Positions 25,745 through 33,107 of a DNA stretch of 64,000 bases are shown here, in pieces (position 1 is the first letter of the stretch; each line of letters starts with the position of its first letter). The DNA is from an uncultured Holophaga sp. (GTDB lineage Bacteria > Acidobacteriota > Holophagae > Holophagales > Holophagaceae). The stretch covers positions 557,501-621,500 of the forward strand of contig NZ_OY781925.1 of the NCBI RefSeq assembly GCF_963677305.1, written 5' to 3'. The position numbers and the translations under genes are program-made. The notes under the pieces were generated by a model. The model saw nothing but the letters and a program-made list of their open reading frames with translations. It made no database searches and had not been told where the DNA came from.

Positions 25745-27259
25745 TCAGCCCTTTTTCTTGCCCTGGAAGTTTTCGAGCTGCTGGCCCTCCACATCAGAGA
25801 GCAGGCGGCCGATTTCGAGGATGAAGATCACACCCGCCTCGATCCGGGCGACCTTGTCGATGTAGGCGTTCGCCCCCACGGAAGTCACGCGGGGGGGGGG
25901 CTCGAGGCGGCGTTCGTCGACGGTCCTGACCTCCTCCATGGCATCCACCACCAGACCGGTGGGTACGCCATTGATGGGGGTGATGATGATGCGGGATTGC
26001 CCGGTGGCCGCCTGGCGGGGCAGGCCGAAGCGCTCCCGGAGGTCCATGACAGGCATCACCTCGCCCCGGAGGTTCATGACCCCATCGATGAAGGAGGGGG
26101 CCCGGGGCACGGGAGTGATGAGGCCGACCATGATGATCTCCCGCACCTGGTGCAGGCGCAACGCGTGGGACTCGCCTCCGAGCTTGAAGACCACGAGAGG
26201 CAGGTCATGGCTCGCGGCCTGGACCTCCGCCTCTCCCTGGGTGGAGAGGCTGGAACTCATGGAGGCCAGCTTCTCCTTGTCCTCCCGCGTGATGATATCC
26301 AGGATCCTCAGGAGGCTCACCATGCGGTCGGAGCGGAGCACCACGCCATCCAGATTGGCCGCCTCCCGCTCGCTGAGGGTCTGGGGTGGGGGCAGGATCT
26401 GGTCCGGGCGGATGCGGACGATCTCCTGGATGCTGTCCACGGCGATGCCGAGCTTGGTCCCCCCGAAGTTGAGGAGGATGACCATATCGCGGACCTTGGC
26501 CTCCTTGACTTCGGCCACATCGAGGAGCTGGATGAAGTCCAGAAGGGGCAGGACCTGGTCCCGCAGGCAGATCACGCCCATGACGTAGGCAGGGGCATCG
26601 GGGACCTTGGTGACCGAGGGGAGCTCAAGGATCTCCTCGACCAGTTGGAGGTTGACGCCGAAGGACTCCAGGCCCAGGCCGAAGGTGATGTAGGGGAGGT
26701 CATCGACCACCTCTTCCTGCCGGACCGCCTCGCTCAGTCCACCCGGGCCCGAGCCCACATGGTGGTCCATGAGGAGGGTGCGCTGGGCGAACTCCGAGCT
26801 GTCCAGGATGCGGTCCAGGTCGATCAGGGTGATGAGCCGCTTGCCGACGGTCACCATGCCGGCCAGGTAGTCGCTCCGGACACCCGCCACCAGGGGTGGG
26901 GTGTCGCGGATGGTCATGTCCTCGAGGCGGACCACATCGGCCACGGAGTCCACCTGAAGCCCTGTGGGCTGGCCCGCCAGGTCCAGGATGATGATCCGGG
27001 TCTTGGCCGTGGGCTCCTGGGGGGCGAGGTGGAAGCGCAGCCGACTGTCCAGGACGGGGATGATCATGCCGCGGACATTCTGGACACCCAGGACGAAGCT
27101 GGGTGCGCCGGGCACGGGGGTGATGCCCGTGCGGGGGGTGATCTCCTGCACCCGGTCGATGTCGAGGCCAAACTCGACTCCGTCGAGGCTGAAGGTGACG
27201 AGCTGTCCCGAGGGGACCACGTCCTGGGCTCTTCTTCCCTGGGTTTCCACCGCGGCCAT
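25745..27259 (-). CDS. Triple CheW-domain coupling protein
   Basis: This 504-residue protein contains three consecutive CheW domains, about residues 18-155, 190-330 and 355-490. Each has the characteristic strand and loop: VTFSLDGVEFGLDIDRVQEI with GVQNVRGMIIPVLD; ITFGLGLESFGVNLQLVEEI with GVICLRDQVLPLLD; and VVFKLGGESHALRLHQVREI with GVMNLRGEVMPVMDL. CheW normally has a single domain of about 160 residues that bridges receptor and CheA. A triple version would be a multivalent linker that could cross-link core complexes. It starts 3 bp after the CheZ-like gene and ends 3 bp before cheA. Confidence 0.9.
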   Translation of the reverse strand: MAAVETQGRRAQDVVPSGQLVTFSLDGVEFGLDIDRVQEITPRTGITPVPGAPSFVLGVQNVRGMIIPVLDSRLRFHLAPQEPTAKTRIIILDLAGQPTGLQVDSVADVVRLEDMTIRDTPPLVAGVRSDYLAGMVTVGKRLITLIDLDRILDSSEFAQRTLLMDHHVGSGPGGLSEAVRQEEVVDDLPYITFGLGLESFGVNLQLVEEILELPSVTKVPDAPAYVMGVICLRDQVLPLLDFIQLLDVAEVKEAKVRDMVILLNFGGTKLGIAVDSIQEIVRIRPDQILPPPQTLSEREAANLDGVVLRSDRMVSLLRILDIITREDKEKLASMSSSLSTQGEAEVQAASHDLPLVVFKLGGESHALRLHQVREIIMVGLITPVPRAPSFIDGVMNLRGEVMPVMDLRERFGLPRQAATGQSRIIITPINGVPTGLVVDAMEEVRTVDERRLEPPPRVTSVGANAYIDKVARIEAGVIFILEIGRLLSDVEGQQLENFQGKKKG

Positions 27260-27262
27260 AGG

Positions 27263-27823
27263 CTATTCCTTGTTCTTGCTTCGCATGAATTCTTCGACCA
27301 CTGCGTCGGCATCCGCCTTCTTCTCATCGGGCGTGGTGCCGGTGAACTGGATGGTCCGGCTGATGGAGGCGCGGTCTCCCTCGCTCTTCAGGCCGGTGCC
27401 CAGCAGTTCGACGATGTAGTCGTGGATCTGGCGGAGGTGGAAGACGATGCGCTCCAGCTTCTGTCGCGTGATGTCCTGGAACTGCATCAGGTCCATGGCC
27501 CCGAAGACCTTGTCCTGGATTTCGGTGGCCGCGCTGAGGATCTGGTGGATGGCCTCCTGGACCTCCGGGGCCTGCGCCTCGGCATTCTTCATGACCTCGG
27601 TGATGAGGTTCTGCTGACGGCTCACCAGTTGGCTGATGAGGTCCAGCTGGTCCATGACCTTGTTGGTCTCGCGCTCCGTGACGGCGGTGACGGCATCGAT
27701 CTCGGAGATGACCCGCCCCTCCGCTTCGCTCCCACTGAGGGCTCCGGCTTTGGCGGGCTCCTGGGGGGCGGGAGCCTTGCTCCCGGCGGCCTTCATCAGG
27801 GCATCGATTTCTGACTGGTCCAT
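27263..27823 (-). CDS. CheZ-like CheY-P phosphatase with FliM-like N-terminal peptide
   Basis: This 186-residue protein is mostly helical. Its central hairpin reads FQDITRQKLERIV, the CheZ signature, keeping both catalytic residues (D117 and Q121, corresponding to E. coli D143 and Q147). The first ten residues, MDQSEIDALM, match the N-terminal peptide of FliM/FliY-type proteins that binds CheY-P. The C-terminal stretch ADADAVVEEFM recalls the CheY-binding helix at the end of CheZ. It would therefore capture CheY-P and dephosphorylate it. It lies between cheY (19 bp) and the triple-CheW gene (3 bp). It could alternatively act on another receiver protein, since no flagellar genes are in view. 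Confidence 0.84.
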   Translation of the reverse strand: MDQSEIDALMKAAGSKAPAPQEPAKAGALSGSEAEGRVISEIDAVTAVTERETNKVMDQLDLISQLVSRQQNLITEVMKNAEAQAPEVQEAIHQILSAATEIQDKVFGAMDLMQFQDITRQKLERIVFHLRQIHDYIVELLGTGLKSEGDRASISRTIQFTGTTPDEKKADADAVVEEFMRSKNKE

Positions 27824-27842
27824 AGGTCTCCCCGCTTCCCGC

Positions 27843-28199
27843 TCAGCCGAGCAGGGACTCGATCTTCTCTTTCAGTGTCTCAGGCGTGAAGGGCTTCACC
27901 ACGTAATTGTTCACTCCGGACTGGAGGGCCTGGACGATGTCCTCCTTGGCGGCGTTGGTGGTGACCATCAGGATGGGGATGGTGGGATTCTGTCCACGGA
28001 CGGTCTGGACGAACTCGAGCCCATCCATCTCGGGCATGTTCCAGTCGGTGATGATCATCTCCACACCGCCCTGCCCCAGCTTCTCGAGGCCGGTCTTGCC
28101 GTTGTCGCCCTCGACCACGTCGGAGTAGCCGATGCGCGAGAGGGTGTTGATGATGATGCGGCGCATGGTTGACGAATCGTCCACAACAAGGATCTTCAA
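27843..28199 (-). CDS. cheY: Single-domain response regulator CheY
   Basis: A stand-alone receiver of 118 residues with every catalytic residue present: acidic pair D7/D8, phospho-acceptor D52 (MIITDWNMPEMDG), T80, and K102 (VVKPF). It would accept phosphate from CheA. The start is TTG 28199, indicated by AAGGAG with 7-nt spacing; there is no ATG in a better position. It lies 24 bp after the PilZ gene and 19 bp before the CheZ-like gene. Confidence 0.94.
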   Translation of the reverse strand: MKILVVDDSSTMRRIIINTLSRIGYSDVVEGDNGKTGLEKLGQGGVEMIITDWNMPEMDGLEFVQTVRGQNPTIPILMVTTNAAKEDIVQALQSGVNNYVVKPFTPETLKEKIESLLG

Positions 28200-28223
28200 G
28201 GGACTCTCCTTTCGATGTGCGGG

Positions 28224-28619
28224 CTAGTTTCCTTCCGCGGGGGCGGAGGCGTCGATGAAATCCCGCAGGGCCGCGAGATCGTCGGGGTAGACATTCAGAA
28301 ACTTGATGCCGAGCTCAAAGCTCCTGTCTTCGAGCTGTTCGACCCGCACCACCTGACCCACGGCCACCAAGGGGCGGGTCTCATTCTCGTGGACGGGGCC
28401 GAAGCGATTGAGGTGCCTGCCCCAGCCCGGCACCCGCAGCTCCAGCTTCAGCAGAGTGCCGATGGGGTGCTCCCCTGGCGAGGCCAGCAGGATGCCTCCA
28501 GCTGAGAGGTCTCCGTAGATGCTCTCGGCGGGAAGGGCCGCCTTCTCGAAGGAAAGTTCCTGGAAGGTGATGGTCGCCCCCATGGGGATGCGGCGGTACT
28601 GTCGGCGTTCGTTGGACAT
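28224..28619 (-). CDS. PilZ-domain c-di-GMP-binding protein
   Basis: This 131-residue protein is a single PilZ domain. It has the arginine motif at the N-terminus (RRQYRR, residues 5-10) and the DxSxxG motif (D37, S39, G42), the two elements that clamp a c-di-GMP dimer, so it should bind c-di-GMP. As first gene of the che unit it links c-di-GMP levels to the CheA pathway or to type IV pili or flagella (inference). The ribosome-binding site is weak. It is preceded by a 65-bp gap after the cyclase gene on the same strand. Confidence 0.85.
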   Translation of the reverse strand: MSNERRQYRRIPMGATITFQELSFEKAALPAESIYGDLSAGGILLASPGEHPIGTLLKLELRVPGWGRHLNRFGPVHENETRPLVAVGQVVRVEQLEDRSFELGIKFLNVYPDDLAALRDFIDASAPAEGN

Positions 28620-28684
28620 GGCTCAGAATCCCACACTAGGTTGATCGGTGACAGGGGGTGTGCTTATGAGTTTTCGCCGGGGCC

Positions 28685-30292
28685 TCATCTCCAGTCTACG
28701 TGGAAGGGGCGGACTTCGTGCTCGATGCCTTTCAGGGCGACGGGTGGCAGGGGCAGCAGCCCCTCCATCCCCACCAGTTCCGCCGTCCTGGGGCCGATGA
28801 CGATCTCGCCGGGCTGGGCCACTCCGCTCTCCAGTCGGGAGGCCAGGTTCACCGTCCTTCCCATGACGGTGTAGTCCATGCGCTTCTCGCAGCCGATGTC
28901 CCCTGCGAAGGCCTCTCCGCTGTTGATGCCGATGCGGATCTTGAGCTCGGGATAGCCCTCGGGGCGGTTCTCGTTCAGGAACTGGAGGCCTTCCTGCATG
29001 GCCATGGCTGCCTCCACGGCATGTCGGGCGTGGTCCGGGTCCGGGCTGGGGGCCCCGAAGAAGGCCATGATGGCGTCCCCGATGTACTTGTCCAGGGTGC
29101 CGCCCCGGGCGAAGATCTGCTCCGTCAGCACCTCGAAGGATCGGTTGAGGATGTGGGCCAGTTCCAGGGGCTCCATGCTCTCGCTCATGCGGGTGAAGCC
29201 GGAGACATCGGCGAAGAGCACGCTCACCTCGCAGCGCCGGGCCTGGAGGAGCGGGGCGTCCTGGACCTGGGCGGCCTTGAGGATCTCTCCCACCACCTGG
29301 GGGCTGTGGTAGCGCTCCAGACGCTGGCGGAAGCGGGCCTCCCGCTCGCGCTGGATGCCCACCGCGGCGAAATTGGCCATGGCGGAGAGAAGGTGCTCAT
29401 CCTCCCGCCGGAAGCCGCCCTTGTTGAGGCTGGACTCCAGGTAGACCACCCCGAGGGCTTGATCCTCCACGATGAGGGGCGCACAGAGGGCCGAGCTGAT
29501 CCCGTGGATCTTGATGCTCTCCCCGGCGGCGAAGCGGGGGTCCACCCGGGCATCGGTAGTGAGGATCGTCACCCGGCTCTCCATGGCGGTGCGGGCGATG
29601 GTGCGGCTGATGGGAGCGCTGAGCAGGCCGGGGCGCTCCTCCCAGACCAGCTCGGGTTGCAGCTCGCCCCCCGCGTCCTTGAGGAGGATGAAACCCCGCT
29701 GGCAGGGGATCTGTCCCGTGATGAGGTGCATGACCGAGTCCAGGAGTTCATTGAGGCTGGTGGCCCGCAGGAGCTTCCCGGCCATGGCGGCCAGGCGCTG
29801 GAAGAGGGCCTCTACCTCCCGGGGGGCCTTCTCGGTCTGGTGGCGGGCCAGCATGTCCTCCAGGGATGCGTGGGGGACCATGATGCTGCCCGAGGCGTCA
29901 AAGGCCCGGTCCTCCATGGAGATCTTCGACTCGGTCGCGCTCTTGGGGGACTTGGCGGCGCTGGAGGGGGAGAAGAGGCCCGTTCCGGGCCCTGCCGTGG
30001 GTTCGGGCTCCTCCTTGATCCATCGCACCGGAAGCTCACCCAGGAGCATGAGGTCTCCGGGGTGGATGGGAGTGGGCTCCAGGACGGGCTGGCCGTTCAG
30101 AGTGGTGCCGTTAAGGGACTTCAGATCCTGGAGACAGGCCTGACCGCGCTGGAGGAAGATCCGGGCATGGAGCCGGCTCACGGCATTGGAGGAGACCCTC
30201 AGGCTGGCGGCCTCCCCCCGCCCGATGGTGATGCCCTCTTCCGAAAGCTCCACCGGCTGTCTGCTTCCTTCCAGCTGCAGGATGATCTTCAT
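28685..30292 (-). CDS. FHA-GAF class III adenylate cyclase
   Basis: This 535-residue protein has an N-terminal FHA phosphothreonine-binding domain at about residues 1-95 (GITIGRGEAASLRVSSNAVSR; LNGTTLNGQPV), a GAF domain at about 165-315, and a C-terminal class III cyclase domain at about 340-530. The metal-binding aspartates lie in LFADVSGFTR and LDKYIGDAIMAFFGAP. The lysine of LDKYIGD and the threonine of DYTVMG are the pair that select ATP, and VNLASR supplies the transition-state Asn and Arg. cAMP synthesis is therefore expected. No membrane segment is seen. It may be the first gene of the che operon or a separate unit; it is divergent from rimO. Confidence 0.9.
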   Translation of the reverse strand: MKIILQLEGSRQPVELSEEGITIGRGEAASLRVSSNAVSRLHARIFLQRGQACLQDLKSLNGTTLNGQPVLEPTPIHPGDLMLLGELPVRWIKEEPEPTAGPGTGLFSPSSAAKSPKSATESKISMEDRAFDASGSIMVPHASLEDMLARHQTEKAPREVEALFQRLAAMAGKLLRATSLNELLDSVMHLITGQIPCQRGFILLKDAGGELQPELVWEERPGLLSAPISRTIARTAMESRVTILTTDARVDPRFAAGESIKIHGISSALCAPLIVEDQALGVVYLESSLNKGGFRREDEHLLSAMANFAAVGIQREREARFRQRLERYHSPQVVGEILKAAQVQDAPLLQARRCEVSVLFADVSGFTRMSESMEPLELAHILNRSFEVLTEQIFARGGTLDKYIGDAIMAFFGAPSPDPDHARHAVEAAMAMQEGLQFLNENRPEGYPELKIRIGINSGEAFAGDIGCEKRMDYTVMGRTVNLASRLESGVAQPGEIVIGPRTAELVGMEGLLPLPPVALKGIEHEVRPFHVDWR

Positions 30293-30324
30293 GAGGACTG
30301 TCTTTCCGCGGATGACCGCAGTCT

Positions 30325-30334
30325 AGCACGTGCT
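30325..30334. promoter_or_regulatory. Palindrome in the cyclase/rimO divergent promoter region
   Basis: AGCACGTGCT is a perfect 10-bp palindrome, 32 bp before the cyclase start and 70 bp before rimO. It is a plausible operator for a dimeric regulator, but there is only one copy and no supporting context. Confidence 0.35.
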
Positions 30335-30376
30335 GTGTCCCCTGGGCCTAGCTTCCAAGCGTTATGCTTGTGAAGG

Positions 30377-30393
30377 TCCCGGGACACCCGGGA
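30377..30393 (+). promoter_or_regulatory. Hairpin overlapping the rimO ribosome-binding site
   Basis: TCCCGGG, ACA and CCCGGGA form a perfect 7-bp stem with a 3-base loop. The 3' arm runs into the GGAGG (30391-30395) that serves the rimO ATG at 30404, so folding could hide the ribosome-binding site. It could equally be a DNA operator. Confidence 0.5.
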
Positions 30394-30403
30394 GGGAGTC
30401 TGG

Positions 30404-31735
30404 ATGGTCAAGGTAGGTTTCATTTCGCTGGGATGCCCGAAGAATCTCGTGGACAGTGAGGTCATGCTCGGGGTGCTCCGCCGCCGCGGCCTGATCCTCA
30501 CCCATACCATGGAGGAGGCCGAGGTCCTGGTGGTCAATACCTGTGGCTTCATCGAGAGTGCCAAGCAGGAGAGCATCCAGTCCATCCTGGAGGCCGCCTC
30601 CATGAAGACCCAGGGGGCGTGCAGGAAGCTGGTGGTGGCGGGCTGCATGGTGGAGCGCTACCGGGAGCAGCTCCTGGCGGACATGCCCGAGATCGATGCC
30701 TGCCTGGGGACCCGCGATATCGAACGCATTCTCGAGTTCATCGAGGTGGAGGACCGGCACTTCCAGGTGGAGCGCCAGGAGGACTACCTCTACGACGAGC
30801 ACACCCCCCGGGTACTCACCACGCCCAGGGCCAGCGCCTACTTGAAGATCAGCGAGGGCTGCGACCATGCCTGCGCCTTCTGCGCCATCCCGGCCATCCG
30901 GGGCCCCCAGCGCAGCCGCAGCATCGCCTCCGTCGTGGCCGAGGCCCGCCAGCTGGTGGCCCAGGGGGTCCTGGAGATCAACCTGGTCGGGCAGGATTCC
31001 ACGGACTTCGGGCGCGACCTGGGGGACCCCGATGCCCTGGAGAAGCTGGTCCGGGCCCTGGGCGAGGTGGAGGGGCTCCGCTGGTTCCGCATCCACTATT
31101 CCTATCCCAATCGGATCACCGATGGCTTGCTGGATGCCATGGCGGCCACGGCCAACTGCGTGAAATACCTGGATATGCCCCTCCAGCACGCCCATGCCGG
31201 TGTACTGCGCACCATGGCCCGAGGGGGAGGGAGGGCCACCTTCCTCAAGCTGGTCCAGAAGATCCGGAAGCGGGTGCCCGGGGTCTTTCTCCGCAGCAAC
31301 TTCATCGTGGGCTTCCCCAATGAGACCCCCGAAGCCTTCGAGGAGCTGTTGGGCTTCGTGGAGGAGGCGGAGTTCGACCATGTGGGAGTCTTCACCTACT
31401 CCCGGGAGGAGGGGACCCCGGCCCACTGGATGGGGGATCCCGTGCCCAAGCGCACCAAGGAGGCCCGCCGCCGGAAGCTCATGGAAGTCCAGCAGCGGAT
31501 CGCCCTGAAGCGGAACCAGGCCCTGCTGGGACAGACCCTCGAGGTCCTCGTGGAGGGGCCCCATGAGGAGACGGAGCTGATCATGAAGGGACGCCACCGT
31601 GGTCAGGCCCCCGAGGTGGACGGGGCCGTCCTGATCGCCGATGGCGGGGTGGCGCCCCACACCCTCCAGATGGTCCGCATCACGGAAGCCCATGCCTATG
31701 ACCTGGTGGGGGAAGTGGTGGATGACCTTGACTGA
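30404..31735 (+). CDS. rimO: Ribosomal protein S12 methylthiotransferase RimO
   Basis: RimO adds a methylthio group to the conserved aspartate of ribosomal protein S12. The 443-residue protein has the three expected parts: an N-terminal UPF0004 domain with cluster cysteines C11, C47 and C81; a radical SAM core with C153, C157 and C160 (GCDHACAFCAIP); and a C-terminal TRAM domain. The opening VGFISLGCPKNLVDSE is typical of RimO as opposed to MiaB. A hairpin overlaps its ribosome-binding site. Its last 14 bp overlap the next gene. Confidence 0.95.
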   Translation: MVKVGFISLGCPKNLVDSEVMLGVLRRRGLILTHTMEEAEVLVVNTCGFIESAKQESIQSILEAASMKTQGACRKLVVAGCMVERYREQLLADMPEIDACLGTRDIERILEFIEVEDRHFQVERQEDYLYDEHTPRVLTTPRASAYLKISEGCDHACAFCAIPAIRGPQRSRSIASVVAEARQLVAQGVLEINLVGQDSTDFGRDLGDPDALEKLVRALGEVEGLRWFRIHYSYPNRITDGLLDAMAATANCVKYLDMPLQHAHAGVLRTMARGGGRATFLKLVQKIRKRVPGVFLRSNFIVGFPNETPEAFEELLGFVEEAEFDHVGVFTYSREEGTPAHWMGDPVPKRTKEARRRKLMEVQQRIALKRNQALLGQTLEVLVEGPHEETELIMKGRHRGQAPEVDGAVLIADGGVAPHTLQMVRITEAHAYDLVGEVVDDLD

Positions 31736-32237
31736 GGCGCCGCGCTCCATCCACTATCGCCGCCGCTGGGCCTATGTCCTCTGGTGCGTCCTCCTGCTGG
31801 CTGCCCTGGGGGCCTTGCTGGCTTGGCGGCGTCCGGTCCCAGCCGGCGAAGGACATGTGAGCTTCGGCCTTCTGATCCGGAACGCGCCTTCGGGAACCCA
31901 GGCGGATGTCTGGTGCGGCCCCGCCTCCAAGTGGAGACCCGCCCTGGGCGGAAGGGGGCCTCGCGTGCCGCTCAGGGCGGATGGTAGTGTCAGCCTCGGG
32001 CCCCTGCCGGTCCACATCGCCCGGCGTCGCTGGGTCAAGGCCTATCACCCCGAGACCACTGACCTCGTGGTCGTGGAGCTCCGCTCTCCAGGGGGTGCCG
32101 TGCGCTACCTTGAATACCATCTGCTGACCGATCTGGAGACGGGCCTCCTGGGCAACCGGAGAAAGATGACCGTCCGCTTCGACCTCCCCTGGGAGTCCCT
32201 GTCTGCCGATCCCAGGGCACCCTATCGCCTCCAGTGA
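31722..32237 (+). CDS. Single-pass membrane protein, function unknown
   Basis: This 171-residue protein starts at ATG 31722 inside the end of rimO. A basic N-terminus (SIHYRRRW) precedes one transmembrane helix at about residues 17-35. The remainder is a mainly beta extracytoplasmic domain (GHVSFGLLIRNAPSGTQADVWCGP; GGAVRYLEYHLLTDLETG). I recognise no family. Coupling to rimO and the 12-bp gap to pgpA put it in one operon. Confidence 0.7.
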   Translation: MTLTEAPRSIHYRRRWAYVLWCVLLLAALGALLAWRRPVPAGEGHVSFGLLIRNAPSGTQADVWCGPASKWRPALGGRGPRVPLRADGSVSLGPLPVHIARRRWVKAYHPETTDLVVVELRSPGGAVRYLEYHLLTDLETGLLGNRRKMTVRFDLPWESLSADPRAPYRLQ

Positions 32238-32249
32238 ACGGGAGCTCCC

Positions 32250-32789
32250 ATGTCTCATGAAGCCAAAGCCCCCCGCTGGGCCTGGTGGGTTGCCACCGGG
32301 TTCGGCAGCGGCTGCCTGAAGCCGGCCCCAGGCACCTGGGGGAGCCTGGCGGCCCTGGTGGCCTGGGCCCTGATCGCGGCAGGACTCTCACGCCTCTCGT
32401 GTCGCTGGGCTGTCGAACTCGTCCTGCTCCTTCTCCCGATCCTCCTGACCTGGATCTCGGTGAAGGCCTCGGATCTCGTGGTCCGGGAGACGGGTCTCAA
32501 GGATCCCGGCTTCATCGTGGCCGACGAGTGGGCAGGCATGTGGATCGCCCTCTGGGGCCTGCGCTGGGAGGTCCTCAGGGGCTTCCGGCATCCGGACTGG
32601 CATCTCTGCCTGGCCCTCCTCCTGCCTTTTGTGCTCTTCCGGGTCTTCGACATCTGGAAACCCTGGCCCGCATACCAGGTGCAGATCCTGCCCGAAGGCC
32701 AGGGCATCATGGCGGATGATGTGGTGGCGGGCTTCTATGCCCTGGTGCTCGGGCAGTTGCTGCTGGGGGTGGGCTCGCTCCTGGTCTGA
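32250..32789 (+). CDS. pgpA: Phosphatidylglycerophosphatase A
   Basis: PgpA removes the phosphate from phosphatidylglycerol phosphate in phospholipid synthesis at the inner membrane. The 179-residue protein shows the family motifs in order: GFGSGCLKPAPGTWGS, VADEWAGMW, FRVFDIWKPWPAYQVQ and GIMADDVVAGFYA. Several hydrophobic helices lie between them. The ribosome-binding site sits inside the palindrome GGGAGCTCCC immediately before ATG 32250. It is the last gene of the rimO unit. Confidence 0.93.
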   Translation: MSHEAKAPRWAWWVATGFGSGCLKPAPGTWGSLAALVAWALIAAGLSRLSCRWAVELVLLLLPILLTWISVKASDLVVRETGLKDPGFIVADEWAGMWIALWGLRWEVLRGFRHPDWHLCLALLLPFVLFRVFDIWKPWPAYQVQILPEGQGIMADDVVAGFYALVLGQLLLGVGSLLV

Positions 32790-32794
32790 TCGTT

Positions 32795-32959
32795 TCAGGC
32801 TACGGGGGGCTCCCGGGTGGGTGTCCGGGAAGCGGCGGGTCCTCCGCCAAGTCCCAGCAGCAAGCCGCCAAGGAGACCAGCCAGGGGCCAGCCGAGCATC
32901 GAGCAGAGGGGGGCGAAGGAGAAGTCCTGGAAGATCAGGAGGAGCTGTTTCCGGGGCAT
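32795..32959 (-). CDS. Putative 54-residue membrane peptide
   Basis: A short frame from ATG 32959 encodes a plausible single-span peptide: a polar start (MPRKQ), the segment LGWPLAGLLGGLLLGLGGG with glycine-zipper spacing, and a polar tail ending PPVA. It ends 5 bp from the convergent pgpA stop. The ribosome-binding site (GGGA, 5-nt spacing) is weak. Composition suggests a protein product, but length and lack of a known family keep confidence low. Confidence 0.35.
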   Translation of the reverse strand: MPRKQLLLIFQDFSFAPLCSMLGWPLAGLLGGLLLGLGGGPAASRTPTREPPVA

Positions 32960-33107
32960 GGGCGTCCCGTAGGTGAAGATGGCGTTGGTTCATTCATCGA
33001 ATCATGCCGGGGGCCATCATGAACCCCGGAAATCCGGAAAGCTTCTGAAAGGATTCCCCGGACCAGGGCATTCCCCCGGTGCACACCCCTTTCTCATGAG
33101 GTGCACC
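32960..33107. other. Intergenic region upstream of the secreted protein gene
   Basis: About 148 bp with no gene. It contains the ribosome-binding site GAGG six bases before ATG 33108. I see no convincing promoter hexamers or RNA gene here. Confidence 0.5.

Noticed and set aside
23864..27814. Very long plus-strand open frame (about 1316 codons) across cheA and the triple-CheW gene.
   Set aside because: It is antisense to well-supported genes, and its translation is low-complexity (rich in H, D, G, L) as expected for a shadow frame in GC-rich DNA.
28641..28669. Promoter-like TTGATC-N17-TTATGA on the plus strand.
   Set aside because: No plus-strand gene follows; it points into the cyclase gene in antisense, so chance is more likely.
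32240..32249. Palindrome GGGAGCTCCC before pgpA as an operator.
   Set aside because: It consists mostly of the ribosome-binding site itself and is short; chance is sufficient.
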